From: Lathyrus oleraceus
Taxonomy: Eukaryota > Streptophyta > Magnoliopsida > Fabales > Fabaceae
DNA length: 64,000 nucleotides
Direction: 5' to 3'
Assembly (NCBI RefSeq): GCF_024323335.1
Contig: NC_066581.1
Location: forward strand, 227,804,539 to 227,868,538
Shown: positions 48,201 through 59,060 of the stretch, in pieces
Numbering within the stretch: position 1 is the stretch's first letter
How the letters are laid out: each line of letters begins with the position of its first letter
The notes under the pieces: generated by a model
Told to the model about the DNA's origin: nothing
The model's input: the letters and a program-made list of their open reading frames with translations, nothing else
Database searches by the model: none
Translations under genes and position numbers: made by a program

Positions 48201-48710
48201 TTTGGCACTGGTACCACATTAGCAACCCATTGAGGATAAGAAGTAACAGCCAGAAAACCTGCATCAAATTGTTTCATCACCTCGGCTTTGATTTTCTCAG
48301 ACATTTCAGGACGCATGCGACGAACCTTTTGCTTAACAGGACGACATTCTTCCCTCGTTGGCAGTCGATGCACTACTATATCGGTATCCAGTCCTGGCAT
48401 GTCTTCATAAGACCAAGCAAAAATCTCTACATAGTCATGTAACATCTGAATCAACCTTCTTTTGACACTGTTTTCCAAGCCTGCTCCTATTTTGACTTCT
48501 TTCTTGTTTACTTCAGTACCCAGATTTACAGTCTCGACTGACTCCTCGTGCGGCTGTATAGTCCTCTCTTCCTGCAGTAACAGTCTGGCAAGTTCTCCAG
48601 GTACTTCACAATCTTCCACACTTCCATCCTCGGCTTGGTAGATCGGATTTTCAAAGTCATAATGAACAGTAGTAGAACTATTGTCAACAGGATCCAGAGT
48701 GGGTATGGAT
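45239..48710 (-). pseudogene. pol: pol of element B: RT, two RNase H domains, integrase; one in-frame TAG
   Basis: After the predicted splice at 48710 the frame runs to 46103, meets TAG at 46103-46105, and continues in the same frame to 45239. RT has CVDYRDLNKA, FMDGFSGYNQI and YVDD (47870-47881). A gypsy-type RNase H region follows (YYLSKKFTDCEIRYS). A second RNase H comes next with four acidic residues visible (FDGSS, AEYEA, YGDSA, LADAL); such a double RNase H is known for Tat elements. Integrase has the zinc region (THSSGHTMAKK, CHKC) and D,D-35-E (GIDMIG, TDNGTN, GAVEAANK), then a GPF motif (YEGPFVVKKI). The TAG lies between the zinc region and the first catalytic Asp, so RT and both RNase H domains would still be made but integrase would not. 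Confidence 0.92.
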
Positions 48711-48953
48711 CTGCAATTCGTTACGTGAGTGTGTGTAAGAAACATAGCTCGTTTGGAAGATGACAGAAAAGACAGGGAGCGCAATATTTGAATGCAAAAA
48801 GTCCATTGATTTATTGAATATGAATATGCTTATGAAAATGACAAAACCCTTAACAAATTAGCTATTGTGCCCCGGGCATAGACACAACGCTTGGAGAAGC
48901 TCAATTGTAAAAAAACAAAAATTTGCAACACTAAAATAGACAATAACAATTAC
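48711..48953 (-). other. predicted GT-AG intron between protease and RT, element B
   Basis: Donor GTAATT overlaps the gag-pro stop; acceptor TTGCAG lies before ATCCATACC. Removing 243 nt joins GA|A and keeps the frame, as in element A (251 nt). The open frame extending upstream to 48784 would then be intron sequence and not the real pol start. Confidence 0.75.
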
Positions 48954-51900
48954 TCCTGACTAAAGGAAATCGGGATAGTGTCTTCAGCCTTCCAATTATT
49001 GAGTCCGTCGCCAATTGTTGGGAAAATCCAGCTATCCAGGTCGCAATCGCTGTCAGCATCTTCTACAGCATTAATTTGACTCTTGTCAGAGCTGAACCCC
49101 AGGCCAAATTTGTCAGACTTGTACGGTACGTCGATCAATTGACCCCAGCCAGTACGACCACCATCTTCAACCACGGCTTGAGCGTCCTTCAGGGAAATCA
49201 TAGCAGGAGGAGTCCGAATAACCTTGGATACACAGGAAGTTGGCTTAAGGACAGGATTGGTCTGAGGAACTACTTCAAATGACTGACAAGGAGTCTCAAT
49301 GAATTCACCATCCATCTCGACGTATCTGAAGGTATGCACACTACTGACGATGTACTCCTCTTCTCCACACACGGTGACAATTTTGCCCTCTGTGGGATAC
49401 CTCAGCTTTTGATGGAGAGACGAAGCTACAGCACCTGACCCATGAATCCAAGGGCGTCCCAGTAAGCAGGAATAGGCAGGACGAATGTTCATTACATGGA
49501 AGGTAGTATTGAAGACTTGAGGTCCTATCTTGATAGGGAGGACTACTTCACCATGGACAACACTCTTCGCACCATCGTAAGCACGTACCACAATGTCACT
49601 AGGTTTCAGTTCGATGCTTTTACAGTCCAGCTTATCCAGCACAGCTGTTGGCAGCATATTCAAGGAAGAGCCATTATCGATCAACACATGAGACAAAGTA
49701 ATTCCTCTACACTCAATGGAGATATGTAGGGCTTTATTGTGATTCTTTCCTGCTGGTGTCAGATCAGCGTCGGAAAAACCCAGGCCATTGTCAACAGCCA
49801 AGTGAGCAACATAATGTTCGAATTGATCGACAGATGTCTCCTGAGGTACATGAGCGGTATTCAAGAATTTTATCAATGCATTGGCATGAGGTTCAGAAGA
49901 TAACAGCAAGGATAACATCGAGATCTTAGACGGGGTATGCCCCAACTGTTCTACAACATCAAAATCACTCTTGCGAATGATTTTCAGCACTTCTTCCGTT
50001 TCTTGTTTGGCAACATCTTCGGGAGTAACTTCGACCGGTGTCTCTGACTGAGAAGGATTGACTGGTTCCTTTCCTCGAGTTTCAAGGATAGGAGGTGAGA
50101 TTTCTGGAGAGAAGATCCTTCCGCTTCGAGTAATTTTACTGGTCCCAACAATGCCACTAGTATTAGCAGCATTATCCACTTGCTTCACGCCATGGACGTA
50201 AACATCACCGCCATAATTCCACGGAATAGCTTTGCTTGAGGAATACGGGATCGGGCCAGGTGCAGTAATGATTAGGGGAGCTACCCTGGGCTCAACAGTA
50301 ATCTTCACAGGCGCCCTAGTAGCAGTAATCTTCACTGGAACTTTGGACCTAGCAATCACAGATATTTCTTCAATAGGGTTTTCCGCCTTAGGAATCTTTT
50401 CGAAGAGAATTGTACGATCATCCATCAGCCGTTGAATACCATTCTTCAATTTCAAACAGTCCTCGGGCCGGAGTATGCAGAGATTGCAATCTTCAGCACA
50501 ACCTGGAAATAAACCAGCTTGCAATAAATTCCTCTTTATGATCGGGAGAGGAGATGTTAAGTCCGCCACATTGGAAATGTGAGAATCGTCATCCATAGCA
50601 TTAACAGTCTTGTCATGGTTAGGCATAGGAGCAGTGATGACATTAGGAGTCTCCGGAGGCTCAAACTCAATTTCTCCAGCTTCGATCATATCCTGAATCT
50701 TATTCTTCAATGACCAGCAATCGTTTGTATCATGCCCGGGGCTATCGGAGTGATATGCACACCTGGCATTGGGATTATAACGAGAAGAGGTAGTGTTGGG
50801 ATTTGTAGGAGGATCTCTAAGGGTGATCAAATTTGCCTTTAGCATTCCCTGCAGTGCCTGTGTCAAGGTCATATTGATCCTGGTAAACTGCCTTCTTGGC
50901 CTGTCTTGTTTGGGCTGGAAGTTTTGAGATGGTGGTGCTGCAATCGTAACTGCTCTGATGTCATGGTCACGGTTTTTCTTGTTACGACCTTTTTGACCGT
51001 ACACAGCATTTGATTCATTCCTCCCCTGGTAGGACCTTTTGGTGCTTGCAGAGGCAGCCGCCTGTATCTTTCCACTTCGGATGCCGCTTTCAACACGTTC
51101 ACCTGTCAATATAAGTTCAGTGAAACCTGATGAAGAACTTCCCAGTAGATGGCTGTAGAATGGGCCAGTCAGTGTGCCCATGAACATATCCACCAATTCT
51201 CTGTCAGTCATAGGGGGTTTGACTCTGCCAGCCAAATCTCTCCACTTTTGAGCATATTCTTTAAAGCTTTCTTTAGATCCCATAGTCATACTCTGCAGCT
51301 GTAGCCGGGTAGGTGCTAGTTCAGAGTTATACTGGTACTGTTTATAGAAAGCTGTTGCTAAATCAGTCCAGGTGCGGATGTCAGAGCTCTCGAGCTGATA
51401 ATACCATTCCAACTGTGTGCCAGACAGGCTCTCTTGGAAGAAATGGATCCATAGCTTCCTGTCAGTGGTATGCGGCTGAATCTTTCTCACATAAGCTCTC
51501 AGATGCATCTGAGGACAGAACGCACCATCGTACTTAGTGAAAGTGGGGATTTTGAATTTGCGAGGAATGGTCACATCGGAGACCAGACCCAAACTTTCGA
51601 AATCCAGACCGGGCGCCTTCTGACCCTCCATAGCTAGCATACGTTCTTCCAGCAACTTGTACTTATCATCTCTTGGAGAGTACTATTCATTTTCATAATC
51701 TTCATCGTCATCCTCAGGGTTGGAGAAATCAACATTCTCTTCCTCTGAATCATTCTCTGTCTCCTCTTCTGGACCATTCGGGATCCCAAACTTGACTCCT
51801 GCGGCCTGTCCTTTACGCCTTCTTCCCGGGTTAATGAAACTCACAGCTTTCTTGTCTTTCTTCTTTTCGAGCAAAAGAGCCTTCAGTTCCTCCTGCCCCT

Positions 51901-51976
51901 TGGATAAGCTTAGCATCATCTCCTTGAATTGAGCATTCTGAGTCTGGAGATCTTTGACAGTTTGTTCGAGATCCAT
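48950..51976 (-). pseudogene. gag-pro: gag-pro of element B with one in-frame TAG
   Basis: The frame opens at 51976 (MDLEQTVKDLQTQNAQFKEM, helical). It runs 97 codons to a TAG at 51683-51685 and continues in the same frame to the TAA at 48950. An internal Met at 51655 could start a shorter protein that keeps the gag core (LRAYVRKIQPHTTDRKLWI, SLSGTQLEWYYQLE, ESFKEYAQKWRDLA), the CHHC knuckle (CAYHSDSPGHDTNDC) and the protease. The protease site reads LIDNGSSLNMLP: the catalytic Asp is kept, but the usual Thr/Ser is Asn, which also occurs in other Tat elements. LLGRPWIH follows. Apart from the TAG there is no visible lesion. Confidence 0.9.
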
Positions 51977-52022
51977 TTTTCTGTTTGCAATGAAGACCGT
52001 GAGAACATTGAACTTGTAGAAT

Positions 52023-52070
52023 ACCTGTTATGCAGTGTTATGTTATGTTATGCAATGCATGAAATGTTTT
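52023..52070 (-). promoter_or_regulatory. possible splice acceptor between ORF1 and gag, element B
   Basis: The minus strand reads repeated ATAACATAACA words, then GCATAACAG|GT, about 50 nt before the gag start. The 11-nt box matches the one in element A at 5405-5415. Confidence 0.4.
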
Positions 52071-52187
52071 CAAGGACTTTTGGAATTTAACTTTGCGTAA
52101 ATCACCAACAAGAGAGAAATGTTTATTGCTAATTTCTTTGATCAATGTTCATTACAAAAGGAATAATAATAAAAATACAATGAAAGC

Positions 52188-53516
52188 TCAAGTCTCCCAG
52201 GGGCGGCTTCTTTTTGGGCGAAGATACGCATTGAGTCTTCGTTCCTCATTAAGCTGACTGGTAAGTTCTAACACTTTCTTCCTTTCTGCGACGAAATGAG
52301 TCTCGAAAGTATCCCTTTCTTCTCTCAACTGGATCCAGGATCTCTTTAGTTCCTCAACATTGGTAGGCATATCTGGATAAGGAATGATCTGAGGAGCACC
52401 TCCTTCAGCTTCAGGTTCGACAATCTGAGGTCCGGTTGCAAGATATGGCATGACAAGTTCACGAGCTCTGGCGCGTACCCATCTGAGATAAGGCTCCATA
52501 GGAATAGAATTTTTCTGTCCTAACGTACCTCTCTTCACCATGCCCCAAGCTCGTACAAATCTTTGACGGAGGCCTTGGGAATCGTTGTCATAGTCAAACA
52601 CAGTGCCTTCGATGATCATTTCATGTGGACCATCTCTTCGAGCACAACCAAACTGTCGCAGAGCTAAAGCAGGATTATAAGTAATACCTCCTCTTATTTC
52701 TAGGAGTGGTACATTAGGGAACTCGCCACAACGGTCAATGATGGTAACATTTTCCTTGAACTGAGGACACCAACAGATGTCTGGGTGGGAGAGCGACATT
52801 ATCCTTTGAGACCATTTCAAATTTTGCTCGTTCTTCAAGACTGATTGAGGAAGGTGCGAAATAAACCACCTAGACAACAAAGGTATGCAGCACATGAGAG
52901 TCCCTTGCTTCTTCATGGTACGAGTGTGGAGGGAATGCAAAATGTCTCCCAGCAAGGTAGGTACAGGGTTGTGAGTGAGAAATATCTTAATAGCATTCAT
53001 GTCTATGAATTGGTCTGGATTAGGGAATAACACCAAGCCATAGATTAGCAATGCCAGGATGTCTTCGAAAGCACGGACATTCATAACTTTTAAGAATTCT
53101 CGGGCCTTATTTGTCAGGAATTTGGCAAGTAAACCCTTAACTCCACTCCTTGTTACCCAATTAGCTTCAATGTCGGACTTCGTCATGTGTAAAGCTGCGA
53201 CAACTTCTTCAGACTTCGGAACCTTTTCTAAACCACTGAAAGGTATTTGATCAAGGATAGGTATCCCAAGCAGTCTAGAGAATTCTTCCAGTGTAGGTAC
53301 CAACTGATAATCTGGGAATGTGAAGCAATGATGTTTAGGGTCGAAGAACTGGAATAAAACTCTCATCATATCTTCTTTGAATCCAGTGGTAACTAAATTG
53401 AGAAGAGAACCATGTCTCTTGATGAACTGCGCATGATCGGAAAGTTCTGACACTAAGTTCTTGAGTTGAGGAGAGATTGCTACAAGATTAATCCGGATGG
53501 TCTTCCTGGGAGCCAT
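52188..53516 (-). CDS. ORF1 protein of element B (442 aa)
   Basis: Counterpart of ORF1 of element A, at the same place before gag. Matching blocks include RVLFQFFDPKHHCFTFPDYQ with LVPTLEEFSRLLGIPI, a PVPTLL region, CCIPLLSRWFISHLP, a RIMSLSHPDI block and GGITYNPALALRQFGC. The C-terminal charged part (LREERDTFETHFVAERKKVL) is predicted coiled coil but much shorter than in A. Function unknown; legume databases often label such proteins DUF7745 (from memory). Start at 53516 (MAPRKTIRINL): the only Met before the conserved region, just after a TTTTGTAAG that could be a splice acceptor. The frame is intact. Confidence 0.85.
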   Translation of the reverse strand: MAPRKTIRINLVAISPQLKNLVSELSDHAQFIKRHGSLLNLVTTGFKEDMMRVLFQFFDPKHHCFTFPDYQLVPTLEEFSRLLGIPILDQIPFSGLEKVPKSEEVVAALHMTKSDIEANWVTRSGVKGLLAKFLTNKAREFLKVMNVRAFEDILALLIYGLVLFPNPDQFIDMNAIKIFLTHNPVPTLLGDILHSLHTRTMKKQGTLMCCIPLLSRWFISHLPQSVLKNEQNLKWSQRIMSLSHPDICWCPQFKENVTIIDRCGEFPNVPLLEIRGGITYNPALALRQFGCARRDGPHEMIIEGTVFDYDNDSQGLRQRFVRAWGMVKRGTLGQKNSIPMEPYLRWVRARARELVMPYLATGPQIVEPEAEGGAPQIIPYPDMPTNVEELKRSWIQLREERDTFETHFVAERKKVLELTSQLNEERRLNAYLRPKRSRPWET

Positions 53517-54213
53517 AGCCTTACAAAACAGAGCAAAGTTAAATCCCTAAGTCCTTGAAATGGTTAGTACAATGTTATGATGTCATGATGTTATGATGTT
53601 ATGAGGTTAAATAAATAACAAGCACAAGCGAGTCACACAACCATCATTCCTAGGTTTTAAGGCTTGCATGAGTTCCATAGGTAAGTACCCTTCCCACTGA
53701 AGTTTGGTTGGTTCAACCTGTCCTAGAATAGTAATCGGGTTCTAGAAGGATCTCAAATCATCGACCTTTCTTTAAGTCCACTTCAGTGCAACACCAAGTG
53801 GTTGACCAAAGCTTCCCTAAAGTCCAATCTCAAAGAGTGTAGTATCGAGTCTCAACCAACCCCAGTCGGAACCGAAGTCAGTTATCTCACTACTTTCTAA
53901 TGGCCAGGATGAGTCAATTAGGGTTCTAAAGGTCTGGTTAATGCTTTAATGACACCACGCGGAAGCCAAATTTTTCCTCAAGTGAACATGAGGAACATCA
54001 GGACATCCAAAGTGTCACATTAACCGTAGCCATCATTTTAACCATTCCAGTATACGCCGGATAGTCGCGATGATCTATTGCTACTTACCTAAGGTACACT
54101 AGATCCGGGTGTAGGATCTTTCACTCAAAAATACCCAAGCAATCCCTTAACAGTAAATCAGACAATTTGGAATAAGTGATCTTGTTTTTAAGGTAACCTC
54201 TCTTTTTAAAGTA
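53517..54213 (-). other. 5' leader of element B
   Basis: Noncoding sequence between PBS and ORF1. It holds ATGATGTTATG repeats at 53570-53612 and TACTAAC on the minus strand near 53565, a good branch-point word. Nothing else is recognised. Confidence 0.6.
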
Positions 54214-54231
54214 TCCCCAGCAGAGTCGCCA
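54214..54231 (-). promoter_or_regulatory. primer binding site, element B
   Basis: The minus strand reads TGGCGACTCTGCTGGGGA, 4 nt after the LTR. It is the same site as in element A apart from two bases. Confidence 0.88.
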
Positions 54232-54397
54232 GTTCTGTCATACGGTGAACTGACTTGGTGTATTTTGCTTTTTATCGCAATATCGCGGATAGCAAGAGTC
54301 GCCACCGACTTTTCTTTTATCCAATAAGGAAAGGTGGAAAAGAACAGGAAAGACCTCAATGGATTTTGGGTTCGGGAGGTACATTATACAAAGGGAA

Positions 54398-54433
54398 GGT
54401 GTTAGCACCCTTTGTATCCATGGTTATCCATGG
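54398..54433 (-). promoter_or_regulatory. LTR hairpin block, 5' LTR of element B
   Basis: Identical to the copy at 41203-41238. Confidence 0.55.
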
Positions 54434-55908
54434 GCTCTTAATTGCTGGATCACTTATATTTTTGTCTGAAGAGTGTTCGTGAATTGTTTAAAAAATGTTT
54501 CGAAAAGAGAGTTTAACTTTGTAATGATTCTCGTATGAATGTATACAAAGTATTTATCTCGTTTGATTTTGAAAACGGTTTAGAAAAATGTAACTTGGTA
54601 ATGATTCTAGTATGAATGTATACCAAGTGGTGATTTTCTAGGATTTGCAAAGTGTGAGGGGTGGAAAATGTTTTAGGTTATGATCCAGTAATTGAGAGTT
54701 ATACCTTCCTAAGGTCGTTATGGGCATTTCCTATCCTTATGAGGGTAAAATTGTCCTTACTATTGAGAAGTAAGTAGTTTTACCCTTTGGATGTTTAAGG
54801 GTCATCGTAGGGTCATCGATAGGTCATTGAAGGCAACAGTTGTAAGGATACCTTAGCATTCGAAGGGACGATCATCATTTAACGGTAGGCTACACCGAAG
54901 GGTCATCGAGGGACAAAATCGTATATTCGAAGGCAACATCCGAGGGACTATGATTTATTTTATGATGATTTAATCGAAGGGCCATTGCTAAGTGTATCCC
55001 CACATTCGCGGGACATGACCGTAATACCGTAATCGTAGGGTAACAAAGAGAGGTCCAAGATCACTTATTTAAAGGCAAAGTTTTACAATTAATTAGGTAG
55101 CCGTCATCAAGTAGGTAATTAGATTCATATTAAAACCAGTACATTAAGAACAATTAAGCCATTAGGGTGGATCTTTGCCATAAAATTAATACATTAAAAT
55201 CGATTGAATAATTCAGATTGAATCTCCATAAGGGTATCCCACCCATAAGGTGGAATGCCTAGCCGGCCATTTCCTTGGAAACATGTAAACCTTTACACAA
55301 TTCAACACACGGATTAGAGCATCGAGATAAAATATAATTGAAAGTTGCACCATAAAATAAACACAACAATCATGAACTCAAACCAAATGATGCAGAATTA
55401 TAATAACATAAGATAGAACAGCCAAAAAAATGAAACAGCCGTTGTTCCCTTCGCCCCTGCTTCGCCTAGCGAAGGCCTAGTGAGTACTCGCTACTGGCTC
55501 GCTTAGCGATGTGCTAGCGAGCGCTGCTGGTTTTTGAATATGATATCAATACAATCTCAACCAATTTTATGCCTTATGGATCTCATTACTGCAATTATAC
55601 GATTAATCATTTAAGGTATGCATGGTATATACTAAAGTTCACATGCCAAGCTTAAGGTATTTCATAAATCTAATCATAAAGTTATATGCAAATTAAGAAT
55701 ATAAAACAATGATAGCAATGTAAACCTGTTAGCAGCTGAGTTGTGACTTCGAATCGGCAAATCGGATTAAATTGGGCGGAGGTAGAACTTGGTGCCGCCG
55801 AGTTCCTTCCAGGTTTGCCTCCAATGAGTATCAGGGTTTGCTTGCTAGGGTTCTCCTTTCGTCCCCATCTCGGTTTTTCGTTGTCCTCCTTGGTGGCTGA
55901 AGTGCCAG

Positions 55909-55917
55909 TATTTATAG
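55909..55917 (-). promoter_or_regulatory. TATA box, 5' LTR of element B
   Basis: CTATAAATA, the copy that would drive element RNA. It lies between two clusters of CTAG-dyads. Confidence 0.6.
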
Positions 55918-56245
55918 TGCTCTTGTTGTGACCTAATGGGCTCAGAATGAAGCCCAGAAATTCTGACATTCGCAAGCTTCGCTAGGCGAAGGAGTTGCTC
56001 GCCTAGCGATCCAGCTAGTTTGGGTTTTTACTGGATCTGATGCTTCGCTGGGGCGAGTGTCATAACGAAGTGTTCGCTAGGCGAAGGAATTGCTCGCCTA
56101 GCGAGCAGGCCAGTTTGGGCCATTTTCTGGATTGGGCCTGTTGTGAGCTGGGCTTTTGTTCCTTTGAGGTCAGTGTCATAAAAATGAGTTGGAATGCCCT
56201 GAAAAATGTCTTAAAATATTAATGGGCAAATTTTGGGGTATGACA

Positions 56246-56250
56246 AAATG
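56246..56250. other. target site duplication of element B (right)
   Basis: AAATG, matching 41036-41040. Confidence 0.95.
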
Positions 56251-56365
56251 CTACAAAAAATGTACCATTCAGAACACCATGAAAACACATTTCAGTTGTA
56301 GTCATCAAAGTTGAGGTAATCAAATAGTCAACATAAAGATTATACATAAGGGTTATTTGACACTG

Positions 56366-58765
56366 TTAACTTTGGAATATCAGAGGAGAGATGGATTTTC
56401 TTGCCCGTGGTGCAAATTTTGTTCTATTGTTGTGTAAGGTCGAGGAGTATGCAAGACATCCAAAAACTTTTAAATGATTAAGGCTGGGAGGAGTAGAATG
56501 AAGCATTTGATAAGGGGTGAGGTTGTTCAAAAGAGGGGTGGGAAGTCTGTTGATAATGTGAATAGCTTGTTGTATGGAGAGGTGCCAAAGGTTATGAGGG
56601 AGGTGAGAGTGAAAAGAAAGAGCACGTGCAACATTCAAAATGTGTTGGTGCTTTCTTTCCACGATGCCATTTTGTTGAGGTGTTTCAACACATGACCTAT
56701 GATGGATGATACCTCTAGAAAGGTAAAAACTAGTCATGAGAAACTCAGGCCCATTGTCACTACGAATACATTTGAGTTTCTTATTGAATTGAGTTTCTAT
56801 GAAAGAAATGAAATTAATTAAGTGAGTTCGGGTTTCACTTTTATTTTTCATGAAAATTGTCCAAGTAAACCTGCTGTAATCATCTACAAGTGTTAGAAAA
56901 TACTTATGACCACATATGGAAGGGGTGGAAATAGGTCCCCATATATCAGCATGAATTAAATCAAAAATGGCAACAGATTTAGTATTACTATGAGCAAAGG
57001 GTAAATTTCTTTGTTTAGCCAAATGACAAGTATGACAAGGTTTATGATTGTTATTGAAAGTGACAAAAGGAAAGTGAGATGAAATACATTTGTGTATATG
57101 AGAACTTAAATGTCCTAGTCTAAAATGCCAAATGGTGGCAGGATCAGGTTTGGAAGAATGTGAATGAGTAGAGATGGAGTAGTTGACAGAATCAGGTGTA
57201 GGAGAGAGATCCAGAAATGAGGTAGTGTCAAGCACATACAATTTGCCAATCCTCCTAGCTGTAAATCCAGTCATCTTGGGATGGTGTAGCTGCACAATTT
57301 TACACCAATTAGGGAAGACATCATATAAGGTGGAATGAAATAGAGTAGTAACAGAGATAATGTTGACATGAAATGAAGGAAAATAGGAAACATTATGAAG
57401 AACAAGGGAGTCATATAACAAAACTGAACCGGCTATTGTGGTAGTAACAGTGTCACCATTAGACATGGTCATAGATTTGGGTGCAATGTGATATGTGGAA
57501 AAATAACTGTCAAAGATATGAGTGATGTGATCAGTGGAACCAATGTCAATAATCCACCATTGACTATTATTATCTCCTTGGGGTTTGGAGAGATTGTTAC
57601 CAGATGAAGGAGAAGGAGAGGTATGAGAGACAAAATTTGTAGCAAAAAGAGAATTAACTGAAGAGGGTGAATGAGACTGCAAGTTGGATTGTTGGAGAAG
57701 CTGTAAAATCTGAGTATATTTCTCTTGAATCATGGACAAAGAGGCACTTGATCCATTTGTTGATGTGGAAGCAGATGATGATGAGGAAATTGGAGCAGAA
57801 CCAGCATCTTGAACAGAGTTCACCACAGAAGCATTTCCAACAGGTGATGAGAGATGTTGCTTACGATGTTGAAAACCAGAAGGATACCCGTGCTTGATGA
57901 AACAAGTCTCAATAGTGTGGTTGGTGCGACCACAGTGAGTGCAGAGCCAGTTGCCACGGCCACCGGAGGAATATCCACGGCCACGACCATGACCGGAGTT
58001 GTGAGAAGAACGAGAAGGCGTTTGAGAGGAGTAATTCACTGACGATTGATTCTCAAATGAAGAATCAGTGGTTGAATGAAGATTGAACAGGCGTTCTTGT
58101 TGAAGAATCAGATTGAACGCATTGTCTAGGGTTGGAAGTGGAGACATCAGCATAATCTGCGAACGAACATGAGAGTATTGATCACCAAGACCTTTCAAGA
58201 ACTTGATTACCTTGTCTTGCTCCTTGAATTTACGTAGATCTGCAGCAGCACCACAAGAACACGGTATAGCACAAGTACAATCACGAATTGGGCGAAAAGT
58301 TTCGATTTCTTCCCAAAGTGTCATTAATTTGGTGAAATACGAAGAGGTATCAAGAATTCCTTGTTGAAGACGAGCTACTTCCTCTTGAATATCAGCAATG
58401 CGAAAAATATCACCCTGAGAGAACCGATTCTCTAAACTTTTCCATACAAGAGAAGCACGATCACACCAGAGGAGAGATTTCGCAATATCTTCAGAGATAG
58501 AACGTTGAAGCCATAAGAGGACGAGGTTGTTACATCGAAGCCAGGGTTCATAGAGAGGGTCAGAGATAGGAGGAGGAGAAAGAGTGTCATCAACAAATTT
58601 TACCTTGTTCTTGGAGATAAGAGCCACCTTCATCGATCTGCACCAGATTTGATAATTCTTGTTATCAAGCACAGGTTGAACGAGAATAAGAGATGGATTC
58701 TCATTCGGATGCATATAATATGGATTGGAGGGATTGGTAGCAAAATCAGAGTAAGAAATCACCAT
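56366..58765 (-). pseudogene. copia gag-pro-integrase fragment (799 codons)
   Basis: A long open frame starting MVISYSDFATNPSNPYYMHP. Gag (UBN2 type) covers about residues 25-230 (NYQIWCRSMKVALISKNK, NRFSQGDIFRIADIQEE). A CCHC knuckle (CTHCGRTNHTIETC) is at about 275-288 after an Arg/Gly-rich stretch. The protease site reads WIIDIGSTDHI near 405-415, with Ile where Ser or Thr is usual. The pre-integrase region (WHFRLGHLSSH, CHTCHLAKQ) and integrase core (HADIWGP, RSDNGPEF, GIVERKHQ) follow. The last residues, SPLIFQS, are read from the 3' LTR remnant, so the stop is a product of the deletion. No RT remains. The good frame suggests a fairly recent element. Confidence 0.9.
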
Positions 58766-58837
58766 TGTTGAGGTGATTCAGCAAGAAAGGAAATTGAATA
58801 ACGAAAAAAGGAAGAAGATGAATCGCGGAAAAAAAAA

Positions 58838-58855
58838 GGTTTCAAACTGATACCA
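58838..58855 (-). promoter_or_regulatory. primer binding site of the copia element
   Basis: The minus strand reads TGGTATCAGTTTGAAACC directly after the LTR. TGGTATCAG matches the initiator-tRNA-Met type common in copia elements. Confidence 0.85.
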
Positions 58856-59055
58856 TGTTAACTTTGGAATATCAGAGGAGAGAAATTCATTAAAGAAAGT
58901 ATATTCATTATAAAAACCTAATTACAATATACAAGTGTAATTAATATATATAGTAAACTAGGGAACTAACTAACTCCTAACTTAGCTCCTAACTTAACTC
59001 CTAACTTAGCTCCTAATAGAGTTATTATTTACATCACTATTTTCATCATGTAATA
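58856..59055 (-). repeat. 5' LTR of the copia element (200 bp)
   Basis: The minus strand starts TATTACATGATG (first bases probably changed from TG) and ends CCAAAGTTAACA. The right limit is set by the GACAC duplication. It contains four copies of TAGGAGTTAAGT/TAGGAGCTAAGT and TATATATA. Confidence 0.75.
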
Positions 59056-59060
59056 GACAC

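Larger units (their letters stand above)
41041..56245 (-). mobile_element. complete Ogre-like Ty3/gypsy (Tat) retrotransposon B, 15.2 kb
   Basis: Two 2010-bp LTRs in direct orientation flank ORF1, gag-pro, a predicted intron, pol and a 3' repeat region, all on the minus strand. LTR ends are TGTCATAC...GTATGACA. The 5-bp target duplication AAATG is present at both sides (41036-41040, 56246-56250). By eye I count about 14 differences between the LTRs (about 0.7%), so the insertion is young. Gag and pol each hold one in-frame TAG, so this copy is not autonomous as it stands. Confidence 0.95.
54236..56245 (-). repeat. 5' LTR of element B
   Basis: 2010 bp, same ends as the 3' copy, next to the PBS on its left. 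The roughly 14 substitutions relative to the other LTR are mostly C/T or G/A changes. Two of them disrupt CTAG-dyads (near 55480 and 56009). Confidence 0.97.
56364..59055 (-). mobile_element. internally deleted Ty1/copia element
   Basis: Minus-strand copia element flanked by GACAC on both sides (56359-56363 and 59056-59060). The 5' LTR is at 58856-59055, followed by PBS, gag, protease and most of integrase. The rest of integrase, RT, RNase H and most of the 3' LTR are gone. Only about 29 bp of the 3' LTR end remains (56364-56392). Because the target duplication is intact, the deletion happened after insertion. Confidence 0.88.

Noticed and set aside
48711..48784. ATG at 48784 as the start of pol in element B
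   Set aside because: The 25 residues up to the splice acceptor have no counterpart in element A and lie within the predicted intron.
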